Below are positions 24,234 through 35,769 of a stretch of 64,000 bases of DNA, piece after piece. Every line of letters starts with the position of its first letter. Within the stretch, counting starts at the first letter, position 1. A model generated the notes under the pieces. It had not been told where the DNA came from. It did no database searches and saw nothing but the letters and a program-made list of their open reading frames with translations. A program made the translations under genes and the position numbers. The DNA comes from Acorus gramineus (lineage: Eukaryota; Streptophyta; Magnoliopsida; Acorales; Acoraceae). The stretch is taken from the NCBI GenBank assembly GCA_030737835.1, contig JAUJYN010000063.1, positions 77,352 through 141,351 on the forward strand, given 5' to 3'.

Positions 24234-24639
24234 CACATTAATCTAGTTTTGATAGGTTTTTTATAACACAAAATGGTGGATTCCAAGCATAATTTTGTTG
24301 TGTGTTGTAGCATAATGAAATGAGAATAAACACCAAACTTGTTTTTTTAGTTTCTTAATCATGATCCGCCACTCACATTGTTCTTATTTCATGATCAATG
24401 TTATCTTATCCCTTGCACATGCATGCCATCTTCATTGTCACTTAGGTGAATGTAAACATTTAGAATTCTTAACAAATTGATTACTTGTTATTTGGATGTT
24501 AAGACACTGGGATTTTGGAGGAGACCAAGAAAATTATAGAACATCCATTGAAGAGTCTCCATTCTGAGTCGCATTGAAGATCAAGCGCTGGTCATTTTTT
24601 TGTCATTTTTTTAATTAAAAAATATGTTAAAATATTTTA

Positions 24640-25839
24640 TATTTTAAGGACAAAGCACCCTGATGACACATCCATATTACCCCTTCTTCAAAGATGATAA
24701 AAAGTATCAAATATTCTATTGTTCCCTCTTAAGGAGCCCTATATAAATAGACTCCAGTCCTTTTTGTAGACCTGTAGTTTGAGTCTTTCTTGATTTGGGT
24801 AAAAATTTGAATAAAAGCTTGATTTAGTATGAATTTTGGTTGAAGAGATTTTTAAATGACTTTTACACAAATTTAAGTTTAGGTACACATTTGGGTATAA
24901 AATTGGAGTTTCAATATTCTTACACATAGTTTTTTTTTATGCAGTTCCAAATGCAATAATATATACCTTCTTAGATGAGGTATATATTTTGTGAATTATT
25001 TTTATATTTGTTAAAGATATATCAAAATGAAGTGATATATATTTTTCATTAAAATATATACTTTATTAGAGACGAGATTTACAGCTTTTCGTTAAAGCAT
25101 ATACTTCAAAAGCATAATACAAACTTTAATTTATTAAATATAGAAGGAGCATAATACATTTATTCAATACATATCCAACCAAACGTCTATACAACAAACA
25201 TAAACATTACACCAACAAACAAACATATATAGTAGCAGAAGCCAAAGCTTCTTTTTTATTCACTGCTCCTTCCTGCAAGAGAAATGGAAATATTATTAGA
25301 AATTATATTTTATATGAAAGGTTATGTATATTCATATATAATAAATAGAACTCATGTTGCAGGGTGCAAATTAACAACTAAAGACATAAAACAATATTAT
25401 ATATGTCCCTAGCTGGTTAGGGATTGAGAACCTATGGTTATTTTGAATATATACCAATAAATTAAAAAATGACCTATAATAATTTTTTTCCAAACATTAG
25501 GAATTACAATTTTACAAAAAAAAGACACAGAAATTTAAAAGTAATTCATAGCCACCAATGAAAAAAATATAATTAATTTTCTTACTTTAATTTTCTTCAT
25601 AAAATTATATAAAATTAACCAAAAGAACTTATAAATAGGCATTAACCAAGACTTGAAGATTTTAAAGAAGTCTACATCAAAATCAAGCACACCTACAATT
25701 ATTGTTCATTCATTTAAGACTAACATCTCTAAGACTAAATTAAGTACATGCATATAAAAAATATATTGGTATATTTTCATAGATAATTTATTAATTACCA
25801 ACCTTCACATACAAAGGATCGATCTGGATCGCATGATCT
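24640..25839. other. Spacer downstream of lectin A
   Basis: AT-rich sequence shared with the regions downstream of lectins C and D, including TTCATTAAAA(A/C)ATATA repeats and an AGCTTCTTTTTATT...CCTTCCTGCAAGAGA block near 25250. That block is also found near lectins B and E and could belong to the lectin 3' UTR or to a spliced 3' trailer. No other gene is seen. Confidence 0.5.
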
Positions 25840-26416
25840 CTAACGGGCGCGTAGGTAAACGCCGATGGCATCGAGCAACCACCCTGATCTTCCAAAGAAT
25901 CCAACAATCTCAGCTCCTTTTGTTGGAATATCAAAATAAGTTCCTTCTTCCACTCCATATGGTCCATACTTATTTCCCATGTTTGTATAAAATGTGAGTG
26001 ACCTTATGAGTGATGCAACATTGGTGAAGGGACCATAGTAGCCTTCAATTCTCGTGAGAAACTCGTTAGGATAATCTAAAACAAACTAAACAAAAAAAAA
26101 GAGGTTAATAAGATCATTTGTCAAAATTTTGATTACCCAAGGAAGAGACACTAGAATAATAATGAATCAAGAACTAATTAAAGCTTTGAAACTCTGAAAA
26201 AATTCAAATCATATATGTTAACACCTGATTCGGGGTCCCTGTATCTCTCCCCATATCAGGCGACCATGAAATAGTCCCATCATGGTAATACTTGAACATT
26301 AGTGAATTGATGGCACCTCCTTCAGATTTAACAATCACTTCAGTGATAGCGTTTGAATTGCTGAAATCGAATGCGTCTCCACCGTTTCCGCCAAATTGCC
26401 CGACTCCGATCGACAT
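25840..26416 (-). CDS. Jacalin-related lectin, copy A (mannose-type, cytosolic)
   Basis: Coding exons (minus strand) are 26416-26225 (64 codons) and 26085-25840 (81 codons plus TAG), with a CAG/GTGTTA donor and a TTTAG acceptor; 145 residues. Jacalin-related lectins fold as a beta-prism and bind mannose or glucose. With no signal peptide, this one should act in cytosol and nucleus. Visible motifs are the GGNGG loop (residues 9-13), the carbohydrate-site loop SGWLLD (G-x3-D) near residue 132, and GNKYGPYG. Two oddities set it apart from the other copies. The second predicted sugar loop reads GGAIN where the others have GxAID, losing the Asp. The following Gly-rich loop is GRDTG instead of GGxGG. 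The start is the ATG following a CAAG acceptor; an upstream leader intron is inferred. Confidence 0.9.
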
Positions 26417-26660
26417 GATCTCCAAACTTGCATGAACAAAGAAGGGATACATATTTAATTTTCTCACTGTATGAAGTAAGGATGCAATGTTGAAAACATG
26501 GAAAAATTGGATGAATAGGTTGACAATTTAAGAATGAAAACCTTCATTACCAAGTGAATTATGCAGAGAAGAAAGAAAAAAAATACAGAGCTCCCAAAGG
26601 GGTCTAAGGCTTGCTGTGAGTTTGTATGCTTGATGAATATATCTCTCTTGGATTAACCCA

Positions 26661-26669
26661 TATATATAG
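26661..26669 (-). promoter_or_regulatory. TATA box of lectin A
   Basis: A TATATATA run sits about 245 bp upstream of the ATG, with a conserved leader (AGCATACAAACTCA) 25-45 bp downstream. A possible leader donor (CACTTG/GTAATG) lies near 26552. Further upstream (26771-26800) is a GACGTGCCC block shared by all copies. Confidence 0.7.
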
Positions 26670-26926
26670 TGGTATATAGCAGCCACAGCAATTATAAGGA
26701 TAATGGGAATTAATTATTAGGTAGCCCGCATGAAATAAAGTCACATGGATATATGTTGACATAATGTCATGTGACGTGCCCCTACACGCAACGTACGTAG
26801 GAGACACATTTTTTTTTGTGAGATTTATGTCTCAAGTTCCCTCACATAAATGTGGGTTTTAAAATGTCCATTAATCTAGAAGGCATTTTTTCATTTGTTG
26901 TTTATTTTGTAAAACTTGTTTTACAT

Positions 26927-27277
26927 GTACACGAGAAGGCCTTCAAATTGTTTTTTTCATGCACCGTAGAGAACTCTCTGGCTATTCCATATATTATTTC
27001 AATCATATTAAATGATAAATTGTGCATATATATGAAGCACCATAAATGGAGTGGTGTAACATATAACCATCTAAAAAAAAGTTTTTTTTTTTTTTGTTTA
27101 GTTGAATTTTTTTGTTACTTGTTCAGAATTATAAAAGTGATTTTTTATTGTTTGATTTAACTTGGGTAAAGTGAAGATGTACTATATATCTTAAGTATAT
27201 AGCAAGTGCTGGGATATACTATTATATATAACAAGTATTCGAGATATAAGATCTCTTAACCTATCTTCAGTTCTCAC
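26927..27277 (+). repeat. Direct repeat, first copy (partner 27972-28315)
   Basis: Starts GTACACGAGAAGGCCTTC and ends near ACCTATCTTCAGTTCTCAC. The second copy is about 90% alike by eye, 1.05 kb downstream. The second copy ends exactly where the inverted-repeat arm around lectin B begins. Confidence 0.85.
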
Positions 27278-27499
27278 TAAGAGAGCACATATTTTCTTCT
27301 TCATAGGTAATTTTATTTTTATATAAAAATCCCAAAAAATGTATAAAAGAACCTGAAACACGTATTTGCAGTGTTTGGATCGTTTAGTTGGATCTTTAAT
27401 ACGTTTAATAAAAATGTCATTTTATTTTAGCGTGGATAGACAATATACGTTTAATAAAATTTACAATTAAACATGGTGGAGACTGGAGAGACGAATAGT

Positions 27500-27970
27500 C
27501 AAGTTTTGCATGTGTTTTGCTATTTGAGTAGCTGATGATGAATCATATAGACAAGTGTACTTTGACCTTATCCCAGCGCCCATATATTAATGTATTTTCT
27601 TCTTTTTGGTGGAGACCCATTAATTAATGATTCACAAACCATGGGAAGCTACATTAAATGAAATCAAGCACACATTATATATTCCACTTGACATCATCGT
27701 GTTTCGAATTCAAAAAAATAATTAAGCGTGTCTTAGTTATATAGGTTAAGGACATTGGGACACCATCCTGTCTTAATTAAGCTTCTTAGGCTACATTTAG
27801 ATTTGAGATTTAAACGTTAAGATTCTGAAAATCTTTTGTTTCAAACTGAGCTTTTAAAACATATTATTTTATTAGATTTTCAACCATAAGATTTTTTGAC
27901 ATAAACAAAGAAGGTGGTGTTTGAAAAGGTAAACGCTAAAATTGTGTTTGAATCTGAGTTTGAGAATCTA
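27500..27970 (+). repeat. Block repeated in inverted orientation at about 55250-55860
   Basis: Shared words include GTTTTGCATGTGTTTTGC, GATGATGAATCATA, CATCATCGTGTTTCGAATTC and AAACGCTAAAATTGTGTTTGAAT, all reversed in the partner. The partner keeps a LINE piece (55477-55620) of which only the edges remain here, near 27745-27785. Confidence 0.8.
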
Positions 27971-27971
27971 A

Positions 27972-28315
27972 GTACACGAGAAGGCCTTCAAATTGTTTTT
28001 CTCATTCACCTTAGAGAACTATATGGCTATTCCATATATTATTTCAATCATATTAAATGATAAATTGTGCATATGAGGCACCATAAATGGAGTGGTGTGA
28101 CATATAACCATCTAAAAAAAAAAAAGCTATTTTTTTTGTTTAGTTGGAATTTTTTGTTACTTGTTGAGACTTATAAAAGTGATTTTTTATTGTTTGATTT
28201 AATTTGGGTGAAGTGAAGATGTACTATATATAATAAGTATATATCAAGTATTGAGATATTCTATATATAACAAGTATTTGAGATATAAGATCGCTTAACC
28301 TATCCTCAGTTCTCA
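27972..28315 (+). repeat. Direct repeat, second copy (partner 26927-27277)
   Basis: A duplicate of lectin-upstream DNA carrying the CATATATTATTTCAATCATATT stretch that also occurs upstream of lectins B and E (29260 and 58440). This copy stops at the boundary of the inverted-repeat arm at about 28316. Confidence 0.8.
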
Positions 28316-29560
28316 CGGCTATAGTCCATCGCGGAACACTATGACGACGGATTTAGCCGGTAATGAAAAGTTGAATTTTTTGTTTTGTTTATGGGCTGAG
28401 ATACAATTAATGTTGATGTCATCAATTTTGATCACATTCTGAGAATGACATGTCATATTACATGTTTAACATATAATTTTTTTTTTTTTTGCACACGTTA
28501 TGTATTATTGGAAATTAACAAAACAGATGGAATTTGATACTGACAGAACATCAAAGAAACTGACCTCTGATTTCCATGTAAAGGACACAAGAGAGTAATT
28601 AAAGACATATATAACTTTTATTATAATAAACCGGATATCTCTTATAAAGAATACAAGGAAAATGCACCAGTCCCATATCTTGTTTAATCTGTTGTATGGA
28701 TAGGTGGTGATGAATCACATAGATGAGGTACTTTGACCAATTAATAATTCAGAAACTAAGGGCTTCACCATATGTTAATTGTTATCCGAATTAATATACT
28801 ACAGAACCAATATATCATTTCACATGTTTAACTTGTGAGGTTCTGTACTTATTTTGTAAATGTGTTATTTTTTTTTATTGGGGATTTCGAGATTGATGGG
28901 ATATTAAAGGAATTGACCTCTGATTTTCTTATAAAGTACACGACAAGAGTAAAGACACTCTTTAATTAACTTCTATTCTAATATATTGGAGATCTCTTAT
29001 AAAGAATCCAAGGAAAATGCACCGGTCCCATATCTAGTTTAATTTGTAATATGGTTAGGTGGTGATGAATCAGATAGATAAAGCACTTTGACCAATTCAT
29101 TATTCAAATACTAAGGGCTTAGACAGCTGTGTTATGAATTCGAATCAGTCACGTTTTGAAAGGAAAAAAAATCCTTCATGCAACTTTGTGCAATGGATAT
29201 ATATCACCACCTCATTTATGGAGTGTAATGTGATCCTTAGTTTGTCATTTAACATGATTGAAATAATATATGGAATAGATAGGAAGATAGAGAGTTCTCT
29301 ACAGTGAATGGAAAGCACAATCTAAGGCTTCCTCCTGCACATTTAAAACAAGCTAATTTTATTTTACATAATAAATAACAAATGAACAAATGCCTTTCCA
29401 AAATGGACTTACTACATAAATCTAAAAAAAACGTGTCTAACAAATTACGTAGTGTGCATGGGCACGTCACATGACATTTTGTCAACCTATCTCCCATGAG
29501 GGCGACCTAACAATTCCCATGCATTATCTTTAAAATTGCTATGGCTGCTATACCACGTAC

Positions 29561-29569
29561 TATATATAT
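29561..29569 (+). promoter_or_regulatory. TATA box of lectin B
   Basis: TATATATAT is followed about 35 bp later by the conserved leader (CATACAAACTCACG). The leader has no ATG before a donor ACTAG/GTAATC at 29675-29676. An acceptor TTCAAG at 29797-29802 gives a 127-bp intron ending 10 bases before the start codon. Confidence 0.75.
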
Positions 29570-29812
29570 GGGTTAATCCTAGAGAGATATCCTCATCAAA
29601 GCATACAAACTCACGTACAGCAAGCTTAGGGAAAAACTCTTTGCTCTTTCTTTTGTCTTCTGCAGAATTCACTAGGTAATCAAGGGGTTTCATTGATAAC
29701 TAATCACTCAACCTATTCATCCAATTTTTCATGTTTTCATTCATTGCATCCTTACTTCATATGGTTAAAAATAAAATATATATCTCTTTGTGTTCATTCA
29801 AGTTTGGAGATC

Positions 29813-30379
29813 ATGTCGATCGGAGTTGGGCAATTTGGTGGGAACGGAGGAGACGCGTTCGATTTCAACAATTCAAACGCTATCACTGAAGTCATTGTTA
29901 GGTCTGGAGAAGCCATTGATTCATTGATGTTCAAGTATTATCATGACGGGATTATTTCATGGTCCCCTAACCTGGGGGGAGAAGGAGGATCTCCGAATCA
30001 GGTGGTAACACTTTTATTTTTTTATAAGTCTTTTGTGCTACAAAGGCTTGTTGTTGATTATGATTCTAGTGTGTCTTTGTCGATATTGCAAATTATGACA
30101 AATGATCTTATGAACTTTTTTTATATTTTGTAGTTTGCTTTAGACTATCCTAACGAGTTTCTGACGAGGATTGAAGGCTATTATAGTCCCTTCAGTGATG
30201 TTTCTCAGCTTATAAGGTCACTCACATTTTATACTAACATGGGAAATAAGTATGGGCCATATGGAGTTGAGGAAGGCACTTATTTTGATATCCCAACAAA
30301 AGGTGCTGAGATTGTTGGATTCTTTGGAAGATCAGGGGGTCTGCTTGATGCGATCGGCGTTTATCTGCGTGCTCGTTAG
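29813..30379 (+). CDS. Jacalin-related lectin, copy B (mannose-type, cytosolic)
   Basis: Coding exons are 29813-30001 (63 codons) and 30134-30379 (81 codons plus TAG), joined CAG/GTGGTA to TTTGTAG in phase 0; 144 residues. It has one jacalin domain, no signal peptide and no membrane segment. Compared with banana lectin, both predicted mannose sites look complete. Site I has the GGNGG loop (residues 9-13) and GGLLD (131-135); site II has GEAID (32-36) and GGEGG (55-59). The protein is the same as that of copy E in the opposite arm of the inverted repeat. It is the only copy on the + strand. Its upstream region holds the GGGCACGTC word (the reverse of GACGTGCCC) and the TATA box shared by all copies. 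A role in defence or stress is usual for the family but is not shown by the sequence. Confidence 0.93.
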
Positions 30380-31325
30380 AGATCATGCGATCCAATATCC
30401 TTTATATGTAAAGGTTGGTAATTAATAAATGATGTAAGAAATATATACTGATATTTTTTTTACATACATGCATGTACTTAATTTACATGAATGAACAATA
30501 GTTGTATTTATGCTTAGTTTTGATGTGGAGTTCTTTAAAATCTTATGGACTTCCACTTGGTTTATGCCAATTTATAAGTGCTCTTGGTTAATTTTATAAA
30601 ATTTTATGAAAAACATAAGAAAAATAAATTATATTTTTTCATTGGTGATTCTGAATTAATTTTAAATTCCTATGACATTTTTTCCACAATTTCTAATTGT
30701 TGGAAGAATTTAATTTTTGGTCATTTTTAATTTGCTAGTATATTATTCTTTGAAGTAAATATATATAGGTTCTCAATCCCTAGCTCGGGACACAAAATAG
30801 ATTTCTGTCTTAGTTGTTTCCACATGCAACATAAGTTTATATTTTATATTTATCCATATATATTATCTTTCCGTATAAAAATTAATTTCTAATAATATCT
30901 TCACCTCTTGCAGGAAGGAGTGAATAAAATGAAATAAAAGGAAGCCTTGGCTACTGATACAATATTTGTCTGCATGTTCTTGTTGTTTGGTTCTTCAAGA
31001 AGTACTCTTTAATTAATGTTAATTTGTTGTATGGACGTCCGGTTGTATTCATCATTGCTACTCGTGGTAATGGTTGGATTTGTAATATTGAATAAATGTA
31101 TTATGCTGGTATTATATATATTCTATAAACAAAAGTTGTATTGTGTGTAATATGTGTGGAATGTTATTTCTAATATTAATGCTATGTTGCAGTGGTGGTG
31201 CAATTTTTTTTTTGTCTATGGATGGAAATATTTTCTTACTTGTGAGATGATCATCAATATTATTTTTCAATAATTTAGGTATCATAATGATCATCAATAT
31301 ACATGATCGAAACATATGTTTTATC

Positions 31326-31800
31326 GTTTGTAGAACTTTTAGTTCTATACGATTAATAGATTAATAGAACATTTGGTTCTATTAATTATTTGTGAGAAGT
31401 TCTAGTTCTACACATAAGATTAGAACTTTTGGTTATATTATTTATTTGTGAGAACTTCTGGTTCTATATATAAAATAAGAACTTCTAGTTCTACATATAA
31501 ACTTAGAACTTCTACTTCTACATAAGAATTTCTGGTTCTACATATAAAGTAAGAACTCCTGGTTCTATATATAAAATAAGAACTTCTGGTTCTACATATA
31601 AAATAAATATATATTTATTTTCTGCACATTAAATCCGAATTTCTGGTTATATATATAAAATTAGAACTTCTGGTTCTATCATTTATTTGTGAGAACTTTT
31701 GGTTCTACACATGAAATTAGAACTTCTGGTTTCAACATTTATTTGTGAGAACTTCTGATTCTACGTATGAAATTAGAACTTCTGATTCTAATTAATTTAT
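31326..31800 (-). repeat. Tandem GAACTTCTGGTTCTA repeats (leader of a minus-strand copia-like element)
   Basis: Units of roughly 24-32 bases built on AGAACTTCTGGTTCTACATATAA recur about 15 times with changes. They lie downstream of the minus-strand LTR at 32490-32215. A single GAACCAGAAGTTCTCAC occurs in the leader of the + strand element near 61029. The array is not CRISPR-like: the 'spacers' are variants of the same sequence. The outermost part (31326-31440) is also present in the right inverted arm. Confidence 0.85.
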
Positions 31801-32214
31801 AATATTTGAAGAATAATAATATTTAAGGGACTTCAAATTCTAATAACATATAACAAACAAGGAACTTCATGTTCCAAAAACAAATATAACAATTAGAGAA
31901 CTATTTCAAGAAAAATATAAAAATTTTCATTGCCTATGGGGTTTTATACATGATTGTCCCAAAAAATTTATTTAATGGAAGTACATATAACTACAAATTT
32001 TGTGTACGGGTTGCATGGATGTATATACGCTGATAAAAATAAATTTCATGAACATATATGCATATGCACAGTGCACGGTGAAAAAAAAAAATTCATGCGG
32101 ATTCAAATCTTTATACAGTTTGCATATGCCGTATATATAAAAAATAAGAAAAAAAAATTGAATCCCTAATATAACATGGTGTGAATCTAAATAGAGAGCA
32201 TCGTGCTGATAACG

Positions 32215-32490
32215 TGTTATAAATCTAAGTAAAAGAATAAGATTCAACATACCAATCGGAAGGGAAGATCAACTAAAAGATAAAGAGGAGAGAGATGTAA
32301 TGATTATTCTTTGTATTTCCTCTATCTTTATAATATAATGTATGCCTCTATTTATAAGCAACAAACACAATGTGAGAGAGATCTTTAAGGGGATTTGATT
32401 TTATCAATCCCTTAACATAAGATGGGTGGTTACAAAATAATCAAAGAGAATATTCATAGTGGTCATCCACATTTACAATATTTTACAACA
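32215..32490 (-). mobile_element. LTR of a copia-like retrotransposon (minus strand), with leader to about 31326
   Basis: On the minus strand the 276-bp LTR begins TGTTGTAAAATATTG and ends TTATAACA (TGTT/AACA ends). It contains TATAAATAGAGGC as a TATA box. Directly after it comes CGTTATCAGCACGA (32214-32201), the same primer-binding-site candidate as in the element at 60275. No gag or pol and no second LTR are visible, so this is a 5'-end fragment. Confidence 0.75.
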
Positions 32491-33318
32491 ATGGGAATTT
32501 TTTGTTAGGGTTTGTATTTATTATTCACTTTTATGTTTTATTGACATTTATTTTATTTCAAATAAATGAGGAATTATTTCTGATTATCTCGGTGTCTAAT
32601 AAGAAAACTAAATCAAAACTTTTTAAACTGAGTTTGTATTCGTGATTTTTTTTTTTATATAACATTTGTGTTTTTTTTTAATATTTTTTTTTTATGTAGG
32701 TTATATAGTTTTAGATGGATTTTAAGTGGAGGATTGTATTTCATTAAAAGAAATAAAGAAAATAAGGAGGGAATTTGTTGAAATTATTGATTTGAACTCG
32801 ATAATAGATTATTTTTAATATAGTATTTGATTATTAGCTTTTGTATTAATGAACTTGTTTTGTTTTACATAATATTTTGGTGAATTTATTTTATTTCAAG
32901 TGTATCATTTGAATACAAAAAAAAAATTGATATTTTTATCGAAAAGAATTTTTTTTTATGAAAAAATTAATTCAGTCCGCTTGAAAAAAATGTTCTGAAT
33001 CCACCACTCGTACTCTCCACCATCTTCATCGTACCCTCCTCATCGAAAAATAATCCGCTGAGGTTTCGCTAGGGATGCCCTTCGCAGGTGACACGTGGGC
33101 AAACTAACGCCCTTAGATTTTTTTTTAAAATCTTTTAGGGTGTGTTTGGTATCAATATTATACACAATTATGCATGACTTAAAAATTTTGATTGTATACT
33201 AATACTACCGTATTTTGAATTATGTAGATATATAATGATGGTTTAGAAGAATGTGATTATATATATATGAATTTTCAAACCATAGGTGGCCGTTATATAG
33301 TTGAAGTTGTCCATAATT
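32491..33318. other. AT-rich spacer, no gene seen
   Basis: Low-complexity AT-rich sequence with T and A runs. A short GC-richer piece lies at 33000-33110, and a GGGTGTGTTTGGTATC phrase at 33138 looks like a MITE end. No supported gene. Confidence 0.5.
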
Positions 33319-33759
33319 TAAATATGAGTTATTTACGTGAGTATGAGATCTCTAAGGTGCTTTTATTTTTATAGTGGTGCACGCCTTCGTCAAGAATATA
33401 GGGGACATATCCCTTACTCCATCATAACATTTGGAGAGCTTATACAAAAAATAAACCTGACTATAAAAGGGAAGAAAGTTAGACGAAGGAGGGCATCGGC
33501 GAAAAACCAAGTCCACAATAACCCTCTACCAAAAAATCCACCAAAAAACCCAGAGTGCTTTGTAACATAGAAGATAGGGCGGAAGAGGGAGATATCCTTC
33601 TCAACTCAAGTATTGTAAGTTTTTCTTATGTAAGCCTATGTGCTATGTATTATGTATTATGCATGTTGCTATGTAATATGTATTATGCATGTTTAATAAG
33701 ATAAGTCTTTGCAGTTCCCATCCTGTCTATCTTATGTTTATTAATTTTCAAATATAAAA

Positions 33760-33790
<31 letters not shown>

Positions 33791-33873
33791 AATTGGTCTT
33801 TAAAAGTGGTATCAGAGCCAAACTTGATCTTTAAGGGATTTGCTTGTATCAAAAGTAAATATGAGTTATTTAC
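33319..33873 (+). mobile_element. 519-bp insertion flanked by an 18-bp direct repeat, with TATA box and tRNA-Met-type primer site
   Basis: TAAATATGAGTTATTTAC occurs exactly at 33319-33336 and 33856-33873. The enclosed segment has a TATA-like CTATAAAAGGG (33462), an (AAAT)n run (about 33755-33790) and TGGTATCAGAGCC (33810-33822). The last is the usual initiator-tRNA-Met primer-binding site following an LTR. It could be an LTR-plus-primer-site fragment moved by LINE machinery, since 18 bp is far too long for an LTR integrase duplication. Confidence 0.55.
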
Positions 33874-34736
33874 ATAGAAACAAAGAGTTATTCAGTTACC
33901 GCACTAACTTACATAGTAATAATTGGTCTTTAGTGACAAAAAAGAACTGTGAACTTTGCTCTTTGTTTTAGATAAATGTCCCATGCACATAAAATTTAAA
34001 AACAAGTTACATATATATGTTCATCAAATAACCATATTTATTTAGATACTTAACTACTTAGTAAAACATGATTTTAACTGATAGATGACTCGCACATGCA
34101 CATATTTATCTAATCTATAATCATATATCTATTGCTTTATTTGTTAAAGAAAAAAGAATTTTAATTAATGTTCTTATAGTTGATTAATGACTCACTTCGA
34201 TATATTCATTTATTCCCCAAATATCAATACTGAGTAGAAAATTTAAATTTTAAGATTTCAAAAAATCAGTCAACTTTATTGTTATTAAAATTCTTAAATT
34301 ATTCAATGACTGATTCATCAAATAAAAAAGAATATTAATGCATTATGATTAGGAGTCTAATTCAATTTTTACAAATAAATTTGAAGTGACTCTGAAATTT
34401 ATGTAATATTTAAATTAATAATGTAAAACAAAATTGATATATAGGTATCTATTAATTTTTTTTTCCGTTGAAAATGCAATATCTACATAAAACTTACGGC
34501 TCTTGTAACTGACTGAACAATACAATATTTCATCTAGTTTGCATGTTTTCTACAAAGTCTAAAGAAACAAGTTCGACAACTATATTACTTCGGACTACTT
34601 TGAAAACTCTCGTTTATAAGGAGAATTTATCTTTCAGATGAATCTAGTTCTGATAGATTTTTTAGAACACAAAATAGTGGATTCCAAACATATATTTCTT
34701 GTGTGTTGTAGCAGAACGAAATGAGAATAAACACAA

Positions 34737-34888
34737 TTTTTTTTTTTTTTTTTGAGAAGTTTTTATTTGGGAGTGCAACCCGAGGATTTTTCAGGAGGTC
34801 ACTCATCCTAGTACTACTCTTGCTTAAACACGCTTAACTTTGGGGTTCTGATGGAATCCGGTGCATTAGTGCTGGTATGATCGCACCC
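34737..34888 (-). pseudogene. Retroposed 5S rRNA sequence with poly(A) tail
   Basis: Read on the minus strand, 34888-34771 is a full-length plant 5S rRNA (about 118 bases) starting GGGTGCGATCATACCAGCAC, with about a dozen differences from the usual plant sequence as I remember it. Changes fall in the internal promoter: box A reads AGTTAAGCGTGTT, and box C is altered after GGATGAGTGACCTCC. A 17-base linker follows, then 17 A residues (the T run at 34737-34753). The tail and the empty site in the A unit (near 24335) show a retroposed insertion rather than a 5S array gene. No clear target duplication was found. Confidence 0.88.
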
Positions 34889-35769
34889 AAAACTTGTTTT
34901 TTTAGTTCCTTAATTAATCATGATCCGTCACTCACATTGTTCTTATTTCATGATTGTGTTATCTCATCCCTTGCACATGCCATCTTCATTGTCACTTAGG
35001 TGATTATAAACATTTATAATTCTTAATAATTTGAGTACGATTAATGTTTTTTATTTGGATGTTAAAGGCATTGGGAATTTGGAGGAGACCAAGAAGATTC
35101 AGAGTGGATAGAACATCCACTGAAAAGTCTCCACTCTAGTTGGAATTGAAGATCAAGCACATGTGGGGTATTTTTTCTGGCACTTGGTGAACTTGTTATG
35201 TTAAAACTTCTCAAAATTTCCTATTCATCTGAAATCAATAGTAGATATTATGTGTTTTGATATTCATGGTTCATTATTTTTTTATTTTAATTCACAAATT
35301 GTAAAAAATAAATTATAATATTTGCTTCTCTGCGCCTGATAAAACTTCTTCATTAGTAAAATATAATAACCTCTTAATCCACCAACATGTCGTTCGTGCC
35401 CTTATCATCTATGGCCATGACTATCAATTTTTTGTCATTTTTTTCATTAAAAAATATGTTAATCCCTACCAGGTGTGACAGACGCTGATAGACTCAGTCC
35501 TTTTTGTAGACCCTGTAGTTTAGAAACGGTCTTCTAGTTGTCTATACACTACAATTAGTTGAGTGTATATTGTTATATAGCAGTACATATTCTTTTAGTG
35601 TAGTGTAAAAAAATTAAATTTTTTGTTGTTATTATAAAAAAACATTGATTCATCTAGCACATATTTCAATTTTCATAATAGCACGTGAGTCATTAGTTGA
35701 GTATTGATTTATTTTTAAAAAAATCAAAATGGATGGGTGCTGCAATTGAGAATTCATGAGGGGCTGGAT

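Larger units (their letters stand above)
23190..27180. repeat. Segmental duplication unit carrying lectin A (direct copy of 34085-38460)
   Basis: The DNA before and through lectin A aligns in the same order and orientation with that around lectin C. Examples are the ATTTATCTAATCTAT stretch (23280 and 34106), ACTTACGGCTCTTGTAACTG (23648 and 34493), and the lectin gene with its downstream and promoter regions. Differences are single bases, small gaps and unit-specific insertions. It is older than the B/E duplication. Confidence 0.85.
28316..31440 (+). repeat. Left arm of a nearly identical 3.1-kb inverted repeat (lectin B arm)
   Basis: The arm is the reverse complement of 56262-59394. Matching coordinates add up to about 87,700-87,710 at both ends, so there is almost no net gap. 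The lectin coding parts encode the same protein, and the leader and promoter differ by only a few bases. Outside 28316 and beyond about 31440 the similarity stops. This is a recent duplication compared with the A, C and D units. Confidence 0.9.

Noticed and set aside
26204..26467. Upstream in-frame methionines before the lectin ATG (for example in copy A)
   Set aside because: They lie in the leader intron, before the CAAG acceptor, and differ between copies.
29487..29693. Small minus-strand frame upstream of lectin B, conserved at lectin E (58006-58212)
   Set aside because: It matches in both arms only because the arms are copies; it is antisense to the lectin leader and not open in the A, C and D copies.
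31326..31800. CRISPR-like array of GAACTTCTGGTTCTA repeats
   Set aside because: The intervening sequences are variants of one another, there is no cas context and this is plant nuclear DNA; the array follows a copia-like LTR and is its leader.
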